Assembly (NCBI GenBank): GCA_020846695.1
Contig: JADLDM010000009.1
Location: 1 to 32,836, forward strand
Reading direction: 5' to 3'
Origin: a bacterium
GTDB taxonomy: Bacteria > Electryoneota > RPQS01
Length of the DNA stretch: 32,836 bases
Shown here one piece after another: positions 30,709-32,836 of the stretch. A model generated the notes under the pieces. That model was not told the origin of the DNA, made no database searches, and worked only from the letters and a program-made list of their open reading frames with translations. Within the stretch, counting starts at the first letter, position 1; every line of letters begins with the position of its first letter. Position numbers and translations under genes: made by a program.

Positions 30709-31296
30709 ATGAAGAAGTTTCTTCTCATTCTCTCAGTCGTCGCAGTATTTGCCGCGCAAGCATTCGCCGCGGATTGGGAACTCGACAAGGCACATTCGTC
30801 CGTCAACTTTGCCGTCAAGCACATGATGGTCTCCACCGTGCGCGGCGGATTCAAGGACTTTGACGGAACTGCGAGCTTTGATCCTGCCGACCTGTCCACT
30901 CTCAGCGCGAGCTTCACCGCACAGTCCGGTTCAATCTCCACCGACAACGAGAAGCGCGACGGGCACCTGAAGAGCGCCGACTTCTTTGACACCGAAAAAT
31001 ATCCGACCGTGACGTTTGTCTCCAAGAAGGCTGTGCAGACCGCACCCGGCAAAGCTCACCTGACTGGTGACCTCACCTTGCGCGGCGTCACCAAAGAAGT
31101 CACCTTCAACGTCGAAGGCTTCAATCAGGAATGGGCCACCCCGTGGGGCGGGAAGTCCATCGGCGGCGTCGCGACCACGACCATCAATCGTCAGGACTTC
31201 GGCGTAAGCTGGAACAAGGACCTCGATCAAGGCGGCTTGGTCGTGGGCAACAACGTGGACATCGAAGTTCAGCTCGAGTTCGGCCCTAAGCAGTAA
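30709..31296 (+). CDS. YceI-family periplasmic lipid-binding-type protein
   Basis: A 195-residue exported protein. MKKFLLILSVVAVFAAQAFA is the signal peptide, preceded by AAGGAAG. The mature protein starts WELDKAHSSVNFAVKHMMVSTVRGGFKDFDG, followed by DGHLKSADFFDTEKYPTVTFVSKK, LTGDLTLRGVTKEVTFNVEG and INRQDFGVSWNKDLDQGGLVVGNNVDIEVQLEF. All are standard YceI blocks of the lipocalin-like barrel that binds polyprenyl or fatty-acyl chains. The molecular role is not established for this protein. It is 125 bases downstream of the marR gene and ends at a strong terminator. Confidence 0.96.
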   Translation: MKKFLLILSVVAVFAAQAFAADWELDKAHSSVNFAVKHMMVSTVRGGFKDFDGTASFDPADLSTLSASFTAQSGSISTDNEKRDGHLKSADFFDTEKYPTVTFVSKKAVQTAPGKAHLTGDLTLRGVTKEVTFNVEGFNQEWATPWGGKSIGGVATTTINRQDFGVSWNKDLDQGGLVVGNNVDIEVQLEFGPKQ

Positions 31297-31319
31297 GCGT
31301 CAATATTTCAACTTCTTGA

Positions 31320-31350
31320 CAAGGCTCCGGCAAATCGCCGGGGCCTTGTT
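31320..31350 (+). terminator. Rho-independent terminator
   Basis: CAAGGCTCCGGC pairs with GCCGGGGCCTTG (one T-G) around AAATC, followed by TTT, 23 bases after the yceI stop. Confidence 0.9.
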
Positions 31351-31384
31351 TGCTTGAAATCAATGCGTTGTGTGACAAGCGCAC

Positions 31385-31413
31385 TTGAACTACATTGACC
31401 TACATGCTATATT
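31385..31413 (+). promoter_or_regulatory. Promoter of the OmpA-family gene
   Basis: TTGAAC (31385-31390), 17 bases, TATATT (31408-31413), 78 bases before the ATG. Confidence 0.55.
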
Positions 31414-31491
31414 TATAGATTGAGAAGAAAGTTGCGCAGCCTTCCCGCATTTTGGAGGCGCATGGTGTTTCCTCTATAGGAGTGTCCAAGG

Positions 31492-32836
31492 ATGAAAAAA
31501 TTCTCTCTGCTTTTTCTTGCGATTCTGATCTGCCTACCGTTTACCGCATCCGCACAGTTCACTGAACTCGGTCTGGAAGGCTATGTCGGCGGCGGCATGG
31601 TCAACCCAACCAACGAATCCGAAGGCGCAATCCCCGGCCTGACCGTGCGCACCAGCTATGCCTATCCGATCATGGACATGCTGCAAGGCGAATTGGGAAT
31701 TCAATACGGCAGACTGCGCGCCGATCAATACTCCGCTGATTTTCTGCCGATTGATTTGCGCGCGCGCTTTGCTCCCATGAAACAGGAGAAGTGGTTTCCC
31801 TTTGTTTTCGCCGGAATCGGCTTCGCGCATCATGATGTGACTGATGTACCTGATTCCGCCGATGCCGAGGCTGAACCGGATGGCTGGAATGCAATGGTGC
31901 CGCTGGGACTCGGCGTGCAGTATCATCTCGATGAGTATCTCTCGCTTGACGTGCACGGCGGATACAACATGATCTTCTCGGATGACGTGAATCCGGTCTA
32001 TGACGATACGGATGATTCGTACATGTCGCTGCTTGCAGGTTTGAGAATCCACGCGGGCAATCCGAACAAGGATCGCGACGGCGACGGAATTCCCGACAAG
32101 ATCGAGCGCAAGATCGGAACGGATCCGAAGAATCCTGATACCGACGGTGATGGTTTGAACGACGGAGCGGAGTACTACACTCACAAGACCGATCCGAAGA
32201 ATCCAGATACCGATGGTGATGGACTTTCAGACGGCGATGAAGTCAACACGCACAAGACGGATCCGCTCAACACGGATACGGATGGCGACGGCTTGAAGGA
32301 TGGCGAGGAGGTCACGACCTACAAGACCAATCCGACCAAGGCTGATACCGACGGCGATGGCTTGAAGGATGGTGAAGAGGTCACGCAGTACAAGACCGAT
32401 CCGTTGAACAAGGATTCAGACGGCGACACGCTTTCAGACGGTGATGAAGTGTTGAAGCACAAGACGAATCCGTCGGATAAGGACACCGATCACGGAAGTG
32501 TTGAGGATGGCATCGAGGTGGGACGCGGTGACAATCCGCTGAATCCTGAAGATGACGTCGAGAAGCTCGTCGTGACCGAAGTCGGTCAGGCGATTACGCT
32601 GGAAGGAATCGTTTTCGATACGGGCAAATCCACCATTAAGCCCGAGTCTGAAATGATTTTGATCAAGGCTTACAACACGCTGCATCTGAATCCTGATCTC
32701 GAAGTGGAGATTCAGGGTCATACGGACAACAAAGGCGGCAAGGCGATGAACAAGAAGCTCTCCGAAGCGCGCGCCGAATCCGTGAAAGCGTGGCTCGTGG
32801 CGAAGGGTGTTGATGCCAAGCGCATCACGACGTCAG
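31492..32836 (+). CDS. OmpA-family protein with thrombospondin type 3 repeats (3' end missing)
   Basis: This ORF is open at the window end, so the track omits it. 448 codons are visible. MKKFSLLFLAILICLPFTASA is a signal peptide; AGGAG stands nine bases before the ATG. Residues 22-188 form a small outer-membrane barrel (LGLEGYVGGGMVNP, LGVQYHLDEYLSLDVHGGYN). Residues 193-345 are about six calcium-binding TSP3-type repeats of about 23 residues, with the core DTDGDGLxDGxE and KTDP. Residues 368-448 are the OmpA C-terminal peptidoglycan-binding domain (GIVFDTGKSTIKPESEMIL, IQGHTDNKGG, LSEARAESVKAWLVAKGV). About 20-30 residues probably lie beyond the window. It likely links the outer membrane to the cell wall. 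Confidence 0.93.
   Translation, partial: MKKFSLLFLAILICLPFTASAQFTELGLEGYVGGGMVNPTNESEGAIPGLTVRTSYAYPIMDMLQGELGIQYGRLRADQYSADFLPIDLRARFAPMKQEKWFPFVFAGIGFAHHDVTDVPDSADAEAEPDGWNAMVPLGLGVQYHLDEYLSLDVHGGYNMIFSDDVNPVYDDTDDSYMSLLAGLRIHAGNPNKDRDGDGIPDKIERKIGTDPKNPDTDGDGLNDGAEYYTHKTDPKNPDTDGDGLSDGDEVNTHKTDPLNTDTDGDGLKDGEEVTTYKTNPTKADTDGDGLKDGEEVTQYKTDPLNKDSDGDTLSDGDEVLKHKTNPSDKDTDHGSVEDGIEVGRGDNPLNPEDDVEKLVVTEVGQAITLEGIVFDTGKSTIKPESEMILIKAYNTLHLNPDLEVEIQGHTDNKGGKAMNKKLSEARAESVKAWLVAKGVDAKRITTS

Overview
The window is a gene-dense stretch of bacterial chromosome of moderately high G+C with about 24 supported protein genes. It has no rRNA, tRNA, CRISPR array, insertion sequence or phage gene that I can see. 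Six exported proteins end in the type IX secretion (T9SS) type A sorting domain, with NPFN motifs and a terminal beta-rich 'GLYxxR / KKMVLMK' block. Together with DapL-type lysine/peptidoglycan synthesis, P-domain and CCY-repeat cargo and intergenic repeats of the GTCATCCTGA and GGGCGGGTCGGGGACCCGCCC kinds, this points to the FCB group. The nearest fit is probably an uncultured lineage of the Zixibacteria/KSB1/Calditrichota kind rather than a classical Bacteroidetes; this placement is inference. No T9SS machinery gene lies in the window.

Layout. 1-2.8 kb (+): periplasmic redoxin, Reeler-like T9SS protein with a CASSCH motif, and cupredoxin-FN3-T9SS protein. 2.8-4.2 kb (-): aldehyde dehydrogenase, divergent from a KefB-like cation/proton antiporter (4.4-6.3 kb). 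6.4-7.7 kb: PGPGW membrane protein (-) and the ribosome-assembly GTPase RsgA (+). 7.8-14.3 kb (-): a likely six-gene operon, dapF, T9SS repeat protein, dapL, glycerophosphodiesterase, DcsG-like ATP-grasp and cystathionine beta-synthase. Two of its junctions are 4-base GTGA overlaps. 14.5-16.5 kb (+): an outer-membrane barrel with an N-terminal CxxCH heme motif, followed by a second cupredoxin. 16.6-23.0 kb (-): endonuclease IV and two large paralogous T9SS proteins with PPC-like domains, cysteine-rich CCY repeats and a P domain. 23.4-25.0 kb (+): a small T9SS protein and an exported coiled-coil protein. 25.1-27.6 kb (+): a DmeF-type metal exporter and a sigma-54 response regulator with a well-matched -24/-12 site in front of it. 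28.1-29.2 kb (+): a small exported protein overlapping a YidD-domain fusion protein. 29.2-30.1 kb: a gene-free mosaic of repeats. 30.1-32.8 kb (+): MarR regulator, YceI protein and an OmpA-family protein with thrombospondin type 3 repeats, cut off by the window end.

How the parts fit. Envelope and redox functions dominate. A CxxCH or CX3CH exported protein is followed by a cupredoxin of the same subfamily at two separate places. Five start regions carry the same promoter shape, TTGnnn-N17-TATATT, which probably represents the housekeeping promoter of this organism. The dapF-to-CBS operon provides DapL/DapF steps to meso-diaminopimelate. It also happens to combine the enzyme families of DcsC, DcsD and DcsG of D-cycloserine synthesis, which makes it the most interesting metabolic hypothesis here.
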